A stretch of 64,000 bases of DNA from Haloprofundus salinisoli (GTDB lineage: Archaea > Halobacteriota > Halobacteria > Halobacteriales > Haloferacaceae): assembly GCF_020097815.1 (NCBI RefSeq), contig NZ_CP083663.1:1488001-1552000 (forward strand). The letters are read 5' to 3'. The position numbers were made by a program, and so were the translations under genes. The notes beneath the pieces were generated by a model. The model was not told the DNA's origin. It worked only from the letters and a program-made list of their open reading frames with translations, and did not search any database. Below are positions 26,641 through 34,847 of this stretch, piece after piece. Positions within the stretch are counted from its first letter, which is position 1. Each line of letters opens with the position of its first letter.

Positions 26641-28326
26641 ATGACACGCGACACCGACCCCGAGACGAGCGCCCAATCCGACGACGAGCGCGCGCGCACC
26701 GACGGTGTTTCCGACGAACAGAGCGAGTCGGAAGCCCGTCGGGAAGTGCCGCTTCCCGACGGTGGAGAGACCGAGACCGCAGGCGCAGACGACGTGGCCC
26801 TCGACCCGTGGGGCTCCTCTACCGTCTCCGACTACCGCAAACTGTTCGAGGAGTTCGGCATCGAGGAGTTCGACGAACTGCTCGACGAGGTGCCGAACCC
26901 CCACTACCTGATGCGCCGCGGCGTCATCTTCGGCCACCGCGACTACCGGCCCGTCGCCGAGGCGATGCGCGAGGGAGACGAGTTCGCCGTTCTCTCCGGT
27001 TTCATGCCGACGGGCGACCCCCACATCGGCCACAAGCTCGTCTTCGACGAGATCATCTGGCACCAAAAGCAGGGCGGCGACGCCTACGGCCTCATCGCCG
27101 ACCTCGAAGCCCACTCCGCGCGCGGCCTCTCGTGGGGCAAGATAGACGAACACGCCCGCGACTACCTGCTGTCGCTCATCGCACTCGGCTTCGACGCCGA
27201 GGACGGCGAGCTCTACCGGCAGTCGGACAACCGCGTGCTGCAGGATCTCGCCTTCGAACTCGGCTCCAAAGCCAACTTCTCCGAGTTCGAGGCCATCTAC
27301 GGCTTCGGCGGCGAGACGAGCGTCTCGCACATGCAGTCGGTAGTCACGCAGATGGCCGACATCCTCTACCCCCAACTCGACGAGCCGAAGCCGACAGTCA
27401 TCCCGGTCGGCCCCGACCAGGATCCCCACGTCCGCCTCGCGCGCGACCTCGCCTCTCGGATGCGCTTCTTCGGCGTCACCGAAGCGTACGCGAGCTTCGA
27501 ACTCGACGACCGAGAGAAAACGCTGGTCGCCGCCTGCTACGACACCTTGGACCCCACCGACTTCGACGATCACGACCTGCGTTGCGTCCACGTCGCCGAG
27601 TTCCTCGACGAGGCGACGCCCGAGAAACTCGACGCACTCGGCGTCGTCGTCGACTCCGAGACGGTCAACTCCGCGAAGGCGAAACTCGACGAGGCGGGGA
27701 TGGAACCGCTCCGGCCGCGCGTCCGATTCCTCGACCGCAACGCCACCGAGGAGGCGTTCGAGGCGCTCATCGAGGCCGTCGACGGCGAGAAGCGCGTCTT
27801 CGAAGAGCACGTCGACGCCTTCGAGCTCTCCGCCGAGGAGGCCGAGGAACTCGCCCGGCAGGTCGAGATGGAGAACGGCGGCTACGGTTTCCTGCCGCCA
27901 TCCTCCATCTACCACCGCTTCATGACCGGCCTCACCGGCGGGAAGATGTCCTCGTCGATTCCGGCGAGTCACATCAGTCTGCTCGACGACCCACAGGACG
28001 GCTACGACAAGGTCCGGTCGGCGACGACCGGCGGCCGCGAGACGGCCGACCTCCAGCGCGAACTCGGCGGCGAGGCCGACAAGTGTCCCGTCTACGAACT
28101 GTACGCCTACCTGCTGTCGGGCGACGACGACGAGTTCGCCAAGAGGGTGTACGACGAGTGCGTCGGCGGCGAGCGCCTCTGCGGCGGCTGTAAGGAACAG
28201 GCGGCCGAACTGATGTACGAGTTCCTCGAAGACCACCAGGAGAAACGCGAGGAGGCCGAAGAACTGCTCGACGCCCTGGATATCGACCTCGACTCGAAGC
28301 GAAGGGGTTCCGGCGGCGAGCACTGA
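26641..28326 (+). CDS. trpS: Tryptophanyl-tRNA synthetase
   Basis: 561 residues, longer than bacterial TrpRS because of an acidic N-terminal extension (about 1-70). Class I signatures are TGDPHIGH near residue 127 and GGKMSSS near residue 434. The archaeal-type core in between and a Cys-rich C-terminal segment (CVGGERLCGGCKEQA) follow. It charges tRNA-Trp with tryptophan in the cytoplasm. EndA upstream is needed to splice the intron of haloarchaeal tRNA-Trp, which may explain the association of the two genes. No Trp-rich leader peptide is visible in the 62-bp gap. Confidence 0.95.
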   Translation: MTRDTDPETSAQSDDERARTDGVSDEQSESEARREVPLPDGGETETAGADDVALDPWGSSTVSDYRKLFEEFGIEEFDELLDEVPNPHYLMRRGVIFGHRDYRPVAEAMREGDEFAVLSGFMPTGDPHIGHKLVFDEIIWHQKQGGDAYGLIADLEAHSARGLSWGKIDEHARDYLLSLIALGFDAEDGELYRQSDNRVLQDLAFELGSKANFSEFEAIYGFGGETSVSHMQSVVTQMADILYPQLDEPKPTVIPVGPDQDPHVRLARDLASRMRFFGVTEAYASFELDDREKTLVAACYDTLDPTDFDDHDLRCVHVAEFLDEATPEKLDALGVVVDSETVNSAKAKLDEAGMEPLRPRVRFLDRNATEEAFEALIEAVDGEKRVFEEHVDAFELSAEEAEELARQVEMENGGYGFLPPSSIYHRFMTGLTGGKMSSSIPASHISLLDDPQDGYDKVRSATTGGRETADLQRELGGEADKCPVYELYAYLLSGDDDEFAKRVYDECVGGERLCGGCKEQAAELMYEFLEDHQEKREEAEELLDALDIDLDSKRRGSGGEH

Positions 28327-28396
28327 GCGAGTCGTCTCCTGACGCGGCGAACTAGCGAAGCGTCGAACTAACCAGCCAGCCGAATTTACAGCAGAA

Positions 28397-28428
28397 ATTA
28401 TATTTATTCCTATTGTAGAGTTCTTCGA
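28397..28428 (+). promoter_or_regulatory. Leaderless promoter of the lipoprotein gene
   Basis: ATTATATTTA at 28397-28406 is centred about 27 bp before the GTG at 28429. This fits a haloarchaeal TATA box with transcription starting at or next to the start codon. Confidence 0.6.
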
Positions 28429-28794
28429 GTGAAGCGTCGACACGTCCTCTGGCTCGGTGCCGCCGCGGTTTCGACTGTGCTCGGCGGTTGCGCCACCAAT
28501 CCACCGCCGCACCTCCGGGTTCGGAACTTCTCCGGCTACGACCGGACGATACGCGTCCGAGTCGTGCGGGGAGAGAACGAACTGATCTCCCGTCGATTTT
28601 TCGTCCCGTCGAACCACGACGAGCGCCAGAGAACCGTCGACGAGGTGTATCCCGAGACGGGCGTCTACACTGTCGAAGCCGCCGTCGAGAACGGCCCCGA
28701 GGCGACCGAAACCGTCGAGTTTCACTCCCAACCGTTTATCTCGCACGTGACAATTGACCGCGACGGACTCACTATCGGCCGAATCGCTCCCTGA
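28429..28794 (+). CDS. Small predicted lipoprotein
   Basis: 121 residues from a leaderless GTG. The N-terminus (MKRRHVLWLGAAAVSTVLGGC) is a signal peptide ending in a lipobox-like LGGC, with basic residues at the start, so export (possibly Tat) and lipid attachment at the membrane are likely. The mature part of about 100 residues is beta-rich (HLRVRNFSGYDRTIRVRVV, GVYTVEAAVENG), probably a single Ig-like domain. Function unknown. It is convergent with the ornithine cyclodeaminase-like gene. Confidence 0.8.
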   Translation: MKRRHVLWLGAAAVSTVLGGCATNPPPHLRVRNFSGYDRTIRVRVVRGENELISRRFFVPSNHDERQRTVDEVYPETGVYTVEAAVENGPEATETVEFHSQPFISHVTIDRDGLTIGRIAP

Positions 28795-28819
28795 GTTCCG
28801 TTTTCGACGTTCTTTCCCT

Positions 28820-29818
28820 CTACAGTTCGACTTCTCTCCCGACGTCTTCGCGCTCGGCCGCCTCGTACACGTGCCCCGCCGTCGCCGCGTCCAACACCGC
28901 AGTACCGACGCTCGTGGCGACCAGTATCTCGTCGTCGCTCTCGCGTCCCGATTTCCCCTCGAACACGTCCGACAGCGGCGTGAGATCCGACGCTGACAGC
29001 CCCGCGTCGGCGACGTCGCCCGTCTCCGCCGCCTCCTCGGGCACGTCCGCGAATACCTGCGCCGCGCGCGCCATCGTCTCCGCGTCGAGTTCGCGCATCG
29101 CCACCGTGTACGCGCCGACGGCGACGACCAGCGCGCCGGGTTCGAGCGCTGACCCCGGGAAGACGGGCTCCTCGCTCGTCGTCGCGGTGACGACGACGTT
29201 CGCGTCCGAGACGGCCGATTCGGGCGAATCGACAGACTGTACCTCTACACCGTCGAGTTCGTCCTCGTCTCGCAAGTCCGCCGCGCACGCCTCGCGCGAG
29301 TCGCTCGGCGAGTAGATTCTGACGGAGTCGAGATTCGTCGCCGCCGCAATCGCCCGGGTTTGCCAGCGCGCCTGCGTGCCCGCGCCGACGACACCGAGTC
29401 GAACCCCGTCTCCGGCGGCGAGGTACTTCGCCGAGAGACCGCCGATACACCCGGTTCGGGCGTTCGTGATACGCGTCCCGGCCATGTACGACAGCGGCAG
29501 TCCCGTTCTCGCGTCCATCAGCGCGATTTGGGCGCTGACGGTCGGTAACCCTCGCTCCGCGTTGCCGCCGTGGACTGCGGCGAGTTTCGTCGCGTAGGTG
29601 TCCGAGCCGTGGAGGTACGCGGGCATCGTCAGCGCCGTCCCCGCCGGATTCTCACCCGTTTCGTCGGTTCCGACGGGAAAGTGCGGTCGCGGCGGGCGCT
29701 CCACCTCGCCGCGGCCCTGTTTGACGAACGCCGCCTCGACGACCGGAAGGAGGGCCGAGAGCGAGAGCAAGCGGGAAACGTCGTCGTCCGAGAGCACGCG
29801 AACCGGGCTGGGAGTCAT
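28820..29818 (-). CDS. Ornithine cyclodeaminase / mu-crystallin family dehydrogenase
   Basis: 332 residues with the family layout. The N-terminal substrate domain has RPHFPVG, YATKLAAVHGGN and SAQIALMDARTGLPLSYM. The Rossmann domain has the GVVGAGTQARWQ nucleotide-binding loop, and a TATTSEEPVFPG motif follows. Members include ornithine cyclodeaminase, alanine dehydrogenase and imine reductases, so the substrate is uncertain. It is divergent from a FAD-dependent amino-acid oxidase-like gene (103-bp gap). The pair could cooperate in amino-acid breakdown. Confidence 0.9.
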   Translation of the reverse strand: MTPSPVRVLSDDDVSRLLSLSALLPVVEAAFVKQGRGEVERPPRPHFPVGTDETGENPAGTALTMPAYLHGSDTYATKLAAVHGGNAERGLPTVSAQIALMDARTGLPLSYMAGTRITNARTGCIGGLSAKYLAAGDGVRLGVVGAGTQARWQTRAIAAATNLDSVRIYSPSDSREACAADLRDEDELDGVEVQSVDSPESAVSDANVVVTATTSEEPVFPGSALEPGALVVAVGAYTVAMRELDAETMARAAQVFADVPEEAAETGDVADAGLSASDLTPLSDVFEGKSGRESDDEILVATSVGTAVLDAATAGHVYEAAEREDVGREVEL

Positions 29819-29921
29819 GGCGGCAGTTCTTCCGGCGGCGTGGTGAACGTTTCGCGGACGGGGACGCGCGTGGCCGACCGAAGGCGAAACATGCTTGCGC
29901 TACGACACCGATGCGCACACC

Positions 29922-31082
29922 ATGCATATCGTCGTCGTGGGTGGCGGAATCGTCGGGTTGTCCTGCGCGTTCGCGCTCGCCGAGCGCGGCGCGGCGGTCA
30001 CCGTCTGCGAGTCGGGGACGCTCGGCGGCGGCAGCACCGCCCGCTCCGCCGGTGGCATCCGAACGCAGTTCTCGACGCGGGTGAACGTCGAACTCTCGCT
30101 TTCGAGTCTCCCGGTCTGGGAGTCGTTCGAGGAGCGATTCGGCGTCGACATCGCCCACAACCGGACTGGCTACCTCTTTCTCGCCCGCGAGGACGACACT
30201 GCCGACGCGTTCGGCGAGCAGGTGGCGATGCAGAACGACTGCGGCGCGGAGAGCGAACTACTCTCGCCGGACGAGGTGGCCGAGCGGTGGCCGCACGTCC
30301 GGAGCGAGGCGTTCGTCGCCGCTACCTACTCGCCTCTCGATGGCTTCGCGGATCCGTACCTCGCGCTGCAGGGGTACGCCACCGCGGCCCGAGAGGCGGG
30401 CGTCGACATCCGAACGAAGACACCGGTGGAAGGAATCGAGCGCGTCGGGTCCGGCTCCCGCTTCCGCATCGTGACGGGCGGCGAGGCAGCCGAGACTCTC
30501 GACGTCGACTACGTAGTCAACGCGGCGGGCGCGTGGGCCGGCGAGGTGGCGGCGATGGTCGGTCTCGACCTGCCCGTCTCGCCGCGGCGGCGACAGATCG
30601 CGGTCGTCGAACCCGAGATTCCGGTCGCAGACGCCGAACCGCTCACCATCGACCTCGATACGGGGTCGTACTTCCGGCCCGAGCGCGAGGGCCAAGCGCT
30701 CGTCGGCGGGCAGTTCGACGAGGACGACGCGGACGTCGACCCCGACCGCTTCTCGGAGTCGATGGACCTCGACTGGGCGGTGACGGCCGTCGAACGCGCC
30801 GGCGACTGCGCCGACTACTTCGGCCCCGAGACCCGCGTCGTCCGCGGGTGGGCCGGACTGTACGCCGTGACGCCCGACCACCATCCAATCGTCGAGGAGA
30901 GCGCGCCGGGCGTCGTCACGGCGGCGGGTTTCTCGGGCCACGGCTTTCAGCACGCCCCCGCGACGGGCCGCGTCGTCGCCGAACTCTGTCTCGCCGGCGA
31001 GGCGTCGCACGTCGACGTGTCGGCGCTGTCGTCGTCGCGGTTCGAGGCGGCCGAGGTCATCGAGGAGCGGAACGTCGCCTGA
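29922..31082 (+). CDS. FAD-dependent oxidoreductase (DAO family, sarcosine/D-amino-acid oxidase-like)
   Basis: 386 residues from MHIVVVGGGIVGLSCAFALAE; the GxGxxG dinucleotide loop is at residues 7-12. Typical DAO motifs are STARSAGGIRTQF near residue 40, a DYVVNAAGAWAG strand and a C-terminal FSGHGFQHAPATGRVVAEL loop. These enzymes oxidise N-methylated or D-amino acids, glycine or dipeptides. The divergent ornithine cyclodeaminase-like gene suggests an amino-acid catabolic unit. The reductant acceptor and substrate cannot be told. Confidence 0.9.
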   Translation: MHIVVVGGGIVGLSCAFALAERGAAVTVCESGTLGGGSTARSAGGIRTQFSTRVNVELSLSSLPVWESFEERFGVDIAHNRTGYLFLAREDDTADAFGEQVAMQNDCGAESELLSPDEVAERWPHVRSEAFVAATYSPLDGFADPYLALQGYATAAREAGVDIRTKTPVEGIERVGSGSRFRIVTGGEAAETLDVDYVVNAAGAWAGEVAAMVGLDLPVSPRRRQIAVVEPEIPVADAEPLTIDLDTGSYFRPEREGQALVGGQFDEDDADVDPDRFSESMDLDWAVTAVERAGDCADYFGPETRVVRGWAGLYAVTPDHHPIVEESAPGVVTAAGFSGHGFQHAPATGRVVAELCLAGEASHVDVSALSSSRFEAAEVIEERNVA

Positions 31083-31100
31083 GAGTCGGCCCTCGCAACG

Positions 31101-31130
31101 TTTTTACTCGGGTGTCACAATCTGACGCAC
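31101..31130 (+). promoter_or_regulatory. Leaderless promoter upstream of the phe leader ORF
   Basis: TTTTTAC at 31101-31107 is centred 27 bp before the ATG at 31131, the spacing expected for transcription starting at that ATG. No comparable AT-rich box precedes pheS at 31363, so this appears to be the promoter for leader plus pheST. Confidence 0.6.
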
Positions 31131-31214
31131 ATGGCATCCGAACCCCGACTCGGACCGAGGAGACGCCCAGCGCAGTCGCTTCGCGGGTTCGGTTTCTTCT
31201 TTACGGCCGCCTGA
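31131..31214 (+). CDS. Putative phenylalanine leader peptide upstream of pheST
   Basis: A 27-codon frame (MASEPRLGPRR, then RPAQSLRGFGFFFTAA) with four Phe codons in five positions (20, 22, 23 and 24, around Gly21) near its end. It starts exactly where a leaderless transcript from the TTTTTAC box should begin and ends 148 bp before pheS. The stop TGA (31212-31214) lies in the loop of a GC-only hairpin (GCCGCC-TGAG-GGCGGC, 31206-31221). This parallels bacterial phe attenuator peptides, in which ribosome stalling at Phe codons controls pheST. Archaeal attenuation of this sort is not established to my knowledge, so the role is inferred. Confidence 0.6.
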   Translation: MASEPRLGPRRRPAQSLRGFGFFFTAA

Positions 31215-31256
31215 GGGCGGCGGACTCTCCGACGGCGCGAGAGCGTCGCCGGCGAC
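31206..31256 (+). promoter_or_regulatory. Candidate attenuator hairpins of the pheST leader
   Basis: Three potential stems follow the Phe codons. The first is GCCGCC/GGCGGC (31206-31221), with the leader stop codon in the loop. The second is CGACG (31230-31234) with CGTCG (31244-31248). The third is the palindrome GTCGCCGGCGAC (31245-31256), which overlaps the second and so is mutually exclusive with it. Alternating structures are what attenuation needs, but no clear T-run follows, and GC-rich DNA makes chance stems common. Confidence 0.4.
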
Positions 31257-31362
31257 GAAACCGCTCGGGTCGGCCACGCGCTCGGCGCTCCCGCGACGGA
31301 CGCCGGGCGTTCGGAACTGCTAACAGGCGGGCAAACGGTGTCCACGACAATCAGCACTCAGT

Positions 31363-32865
31363 ATGCGACTCCCGGAATCACAGGTCGCGGTGTTGGAAGC
31401 CGCGAGCACGGACGCAAAGACGGTCGGCGAACTCGCCGACGAGACAGGATTGAAACCCGAGACGGTGACGCGGGCGGTCTTCGACCTGCGCGACGACGGC
31501 CTCGTCGCCGTCGAGGAGCGGACCGAGACGACGACGACGCTCACCGAGGAAGGTGAACAGTACGTCGAGGCGGGGCTGCCCGAGGTTCGCCTCTACCGCG
31601 CCGCCGTCGACGCGGGCGGTACCGACGGCGCGGTCCCGATGGGCCGGGTCATCGGCGCGTCGGGCCTCGGGGGTCCCGAGGTCGACATCGCGCTGTCGAA
31701 CTTCGCGCGGAAGGGCTACGGCCGCATCGACAGCGGCGAGTTGGTCGTCGACCCCGACGCCGACCCCGACGCCGACGCGGAGGTGACGGCGCTGGCGGCG
31801 CTCGCCGCGGGCGAGAGCGTCGACGACGAACAGGTGCTCGACGAACTCGACCGCCGCGGCCTCGTCGACCGAGACGAGTCGACGGTTCGCTCCGTCTCGC
31901 TCACCGACGACGGCGTGACCGCGATGATGGAGGGCGTCGAAGTCGCGGAGACGGTCGACCGCCTCACACCCGAACTGCTCACGTCCGGCGAGTGGCGCGA
32001 CGTGGAGTTCACCGAGTACAACGTCGAGGCCGACGCGCCCGAGGAGCGCGGCGGGAAGGTCCACGTCCTTCGGCAGACCGCCGAGAGGGTGAAGGATACG
32101 CTCGTCGGCATGGGCTTTCAGGAGATGGAGGGACCGCACGCAGATTCGGAGTTCTGGATCAACGACTGCCTGTTCATGCCGCAGGACCACCCGGCGCGCA
32201 CTCACTGGGACCAGTTCGCCCTCGACGTGCCGCCGATGAAAGAGATTCCCGAAGGCCTCCTCGAACGCGTCGAATCCGCCCACCGCGAGGGCGTCGGCGA
32301 CGACGGCGACGGCTACCACTCGCCGTGGACCGAGGACGTGGCGCGCGAGGTCGACCTCCGCGGACACACCACGTCGCTGTCGATGCGCTACCTCTCGGGG
32401 GACGCCGAGGGCGAGTTGGAACCGCCGCAGCGCTACTTCTCCGTCGAGAAGGTGTACCGCAACGACACGCTCGACGCGACCCACCTGCTGGAGTTCTTCC
32501 AGATCGAGGGCTGGGTGATGGCCGAGGAGCTCTCGGTGCGCGACCTGATGGGGACGTTCGAGGAGTTCTACCGCCAGTTCGGCATCACGGATGTCCAGTT
32601 CAAACCGCACTACAACCCGTACACGGAGCCGAGCTTCGAGCTGTTCGGTCGGCACCCGACGACGGGCGAACTCATCGAAATCGGTAACTCGGGGATGTTC
32701 CGCCCCGAGGTGCTCGAACCGCTGGGCGTCGACTGCGACGTGATGGCGTGGGGCCTCGCGCTCGAACGCCTCGCGATGCTCGTCACCGGTGCCGAAGACA
32801 TTCGGGACCTGCACGGAACGCTCGCCGACCTCGACTTCCTGCGGAACGCGGAGGTGATTCGCTAA
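31363..32865 (+). CDS. pheS: Phenylalanyl-tRNA synthetase, alpha subunit
   Basis: 500 residues, the archaeal/eukaryotic length. N-terminal winged-helix DNA-binding-like domains (about 1-200, LPESQVAVLEAA, VGELADETGLKPETVTRAV) precede the class II catalytic core. In the core are motif 2 (YFSVEKVYRNDTLDATHLLEFFQIEG) and motif 3 (GLALERLAMLV). It forms an alpha2beta2 enzyme with PheT. The stop TAA overlaps the pheT ATG by one base. Expression is probably set by the Phe leader region upstream. Confidence 0.97.
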   Translation: MRLPESQVAVLEAASTDAKTVGELADETGLKPETVTRAVFDLRDDGLVAVEERTETTTTLTEEGEQYVEAGLPEVRLYRAAVDAGGTDGAVPMGRVIGASGLGGPEVDIALSNFARKGYGRIDSGELVVDPDADPDADAEVTALAALAAGESVDDEQVLDELDRRGLVDRDESTVRSVSLTDDGVTAMMEGVEVAETVDRLTPELLTSGEWRDVEFTEYNVEADAPEERGGKVHVLRQTAERVKDTLVGMGFQEMEGPHADSEFWINDCLFMPQDHPARTHWDQFALDVPPMKEIPEGLLERVESAHREGVGDDGDGYHSPWTEDVAREVDLRGHTTSLSMRYLSGDAEGELEPPQRYFSVEKVYRNDTLDATHLLEFFQIEGWVMAEELSVRDLMGTFEEFYRQFGITDVQFKPHYNPYTEPSFELFGRHPTTGELIEIGNSGMFRPEVLEPLGVDCDVMAWGLALERLAMLVTGAEDIRDLHGTLADLDFLRNAEVIR

Positions 32866-34661
32866 TGCCAGTCGTAGACGTAGACACGGACGAACTTCGC
32901 CGGTTGACCGGCCACGAGGAGAAATCGGACGACGAACTCAAAGACGACCTGTTCGCGCTCGGCCTCGAGTACGAGGGCGAGACGGAAGACGGGCTCATGC
33001 AGTTCGAGTTCGGCCCGGACCGCCTCGACCGCCTGTCGGTCGAGGGCGTCGCCCGGTCGCTTCGCTACCAGTACGGCGACGACCGCGGCGTGTACGTCCC
33101 GCAGACGAACTCGCCCGACTGGACCATCGACGTCGACGAGTCGGTGCCAGAGCAGCGTCCGTACGTGACGGGCGCAATCGTCCGCGGCGTCGACCTCGAC
33201 GAGGACGCCCTCGACTCGTTCATCCAACTCCAGGAGAAGCTCCACGCGACGATGGGTCGAAAGCGCGTCAAGGGCGCTATCGGCATCCACGACCTCGTGA
33301 TGCTGAAGGGGGCGAACCTCGGCGAGCGCGACGTCGGAGCCGACAGCGGCCCGGAGGAGGTGAACGAGCGACGCGAGTCGAGTCCGCGAACGAGGGGTAA
33401 CTCCATCACCTACCGCGGGGTCGACCCCGAGGGCGAGCGGTTCGTCCCGCTCGACTCGAACGCCGAGTTGACGCCCGGCGAGGTGCTCGAACGGCATCCA
33501 ACGGGCGAGAAGTACGCCGACGTCGTCGCCGACTACGAGCGCTACCCGGCCATCTACGACGAACTCGGCCTGTTCTCGTTCCCGCCGGTCATCAACGGTC
33601 GGCGGACGGAAGTCGACGAGGATTCTACTGATTTGCTCGTCGAACTCACCGGCACCGACCAGTGGACCATCGACAAGATGTGTAACATCATCTGTTACGC
33701 GCTGTCGGCGCGCGGCGGAACTATCGAGGAAGTGGAAGTCGAGACGCCCGAAGGGACGCTCGTCCGCCCGGACTTCGACGTCGACACCAAGACGGTCGAA
33801 CACGACCGCATCGAGACGCTTCTCGGGACCGACCTCGACTTCGAGGAGGTCGTCGACCTGTTCGAGCGCTCTGGTCTCGACGCCACCACGAATCTCGGCG
33901 ACGAGATGAGCTACGAGGTCGAGATTCCGCCGTACCGCGTCGACGTTCTTCATCCTGTGGACCTCGTCGACGACGTGGGTCGCGCCTACGGCTTCAACAC
34001 GCTCGAACCGCGCTATCCCGACGTGGGGACCGTCGGCGGCCGCCACGACCGCTCGGACCTCGAACGTTCGGTGCGCGAGCGGCTCGTCGGCCTCGGCTTC
34101 GAGGATATGCTGAACTTCCACATGACCGACGAGGCGACGAACTACGACCGGATGGGGCTCGATAGCGAGACGCCGGAAGCGTCTCGAACGGACGACACCG
34201 CCCTCGGCGCGACGCCGCCGGTCCGCATCGTCGAACCCTACAGCGAGGACTACACCATGCTGCGGACGTGGGCGCTCCCGTCGCTGATGACGGTGCTGGA
34301 GAACAACACCCACCGCGCGTACCCGCAGGAGCTCTCGGAAGTCGGCTTCGTCGCCCACGAGGAGAGTGAGGCGAACACCGGCGTCGCCGAGAGCCACCGC
34401 GTCGCGGGCGTCCTCGCGCGCTACGACGCGACGTACGAGGACGCGAAGGCCAAACTGCAGGCGCTCTGCCGCGACTTCGGCGTCGAGCTGGAGACGCCCG
34501 CCGCCGAGCATCCGTCGTTCATCGACGGCCGCACCGCCGCCGTCGTCGTCGACGGCGAGCCGGCGGGCGTAATCGGCGAGATTCATCCCGAGGTGCTGGT
34601 CGAACACGACCTCGAACTCCCCGTCGTGGCGTTCGAGTTCGAGCTGGCGGCGTTGGCGTAG
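32865..34661 (+). CDS. pheT: Phenylalanyl-tRNA synthetase, beta subunit
   Basis: 598 residues from MPVVDVDTDELRRLTGHEEK, the archaeal PheT size, without the bacterial N-terminal EMAP-type and C-terminal anticodon-recognition extensions. B3/B4 and B5 domain stretches are seen (HATMGRKRVKGAIGIHDL, LDFEEVVDLFERSGLDAT, VEIPPYRVDVLHPVDLVDDV), followed by a catalytic-like module. It provides tRNA binding and editing for the PheST enzyme. The start overlaps the pheS stop by one base, so translation is coupled. Confidence 0.96.
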   Translation: MPVVDVDTDELRRLTGHEEKSDDELKDDLFALGLEYEGETEDGLMQFEFGPDRLDRLSVEGVARSLRYQYGDDRGVYVPQTNSPDWTIDVDESVPEQRPYVTGAIVRGVDLDEDALDSFIQLQEKLHATMGRKRVKGAIGIHDLVMLKGANLGERDVGADSGPEEVNERRESSPRTRGNSITYRGVDPEGERFVPLDSNAELTPGEVLERHPTGEKYADVVADYERYPAIYDELGLFSFPPVINGRRTEVDEDSTDLLVELTGTDQWTIDKMCNIICYALSARGGTIEEVEVETPEGTLVRPDFDVDTKTVEHDRIETLLGTDLDFEEVVDLFERSGLDATTNLGDEMSYEVEIPPYRVDVLHPVDLVDDVGRAYGFNTLEPRYPDVGTVGGRHDRSDLERSVRERLVGLGFEDMLNFHMTDEATNYDRMGLDSETPEASRTDDTALGATPPVRIVEPYSEDYTMLRTWALPSLMTVLENNTHRAYPQELSEVGFVAHEESEANTGVAESHRVAGVLARYDATYEDAKAKLQALCRDFGVELETPAAEHPSFIDGRTAAVVVDGEPAGVIGEIHPEVLVEHDLELPVVAFEFELAALA

Positions 34662-34847
34662 GTCCGCAAACGCCTCTCTCTCTCTCTCGAACCGCTCTGT
34701 TCTCGCAGCGGCTGTAACCGAGGTGTACTCCGTTCTCGCTATCTGAACGGCGGATAACTCGAACGAATATCTACTTCTACGTTATTCTCCTTGGGAATGT
34801 CAGGCTCCGATGGATATATGTGGCTGATTGTCGCACATCGAACCGTC

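Noticed and set aside
26242-28746. An 834-codon minus-strand open frame
   Set aside because: Antisense to endA and trpS, which have clear catalytic motifs.
31215-31362. T-box or classical riboswitch before pheS
   Set aside because: No T-box motif or specifier loop is visible; the peptide frame explains the Phe link better.
32748-32864. Upstream extension of pheT
   Set aside because: It overlaps the end of pheS and is Arg-rich; the ATG at 32865 overlaps the pheS stop by one base, the normal coupling.
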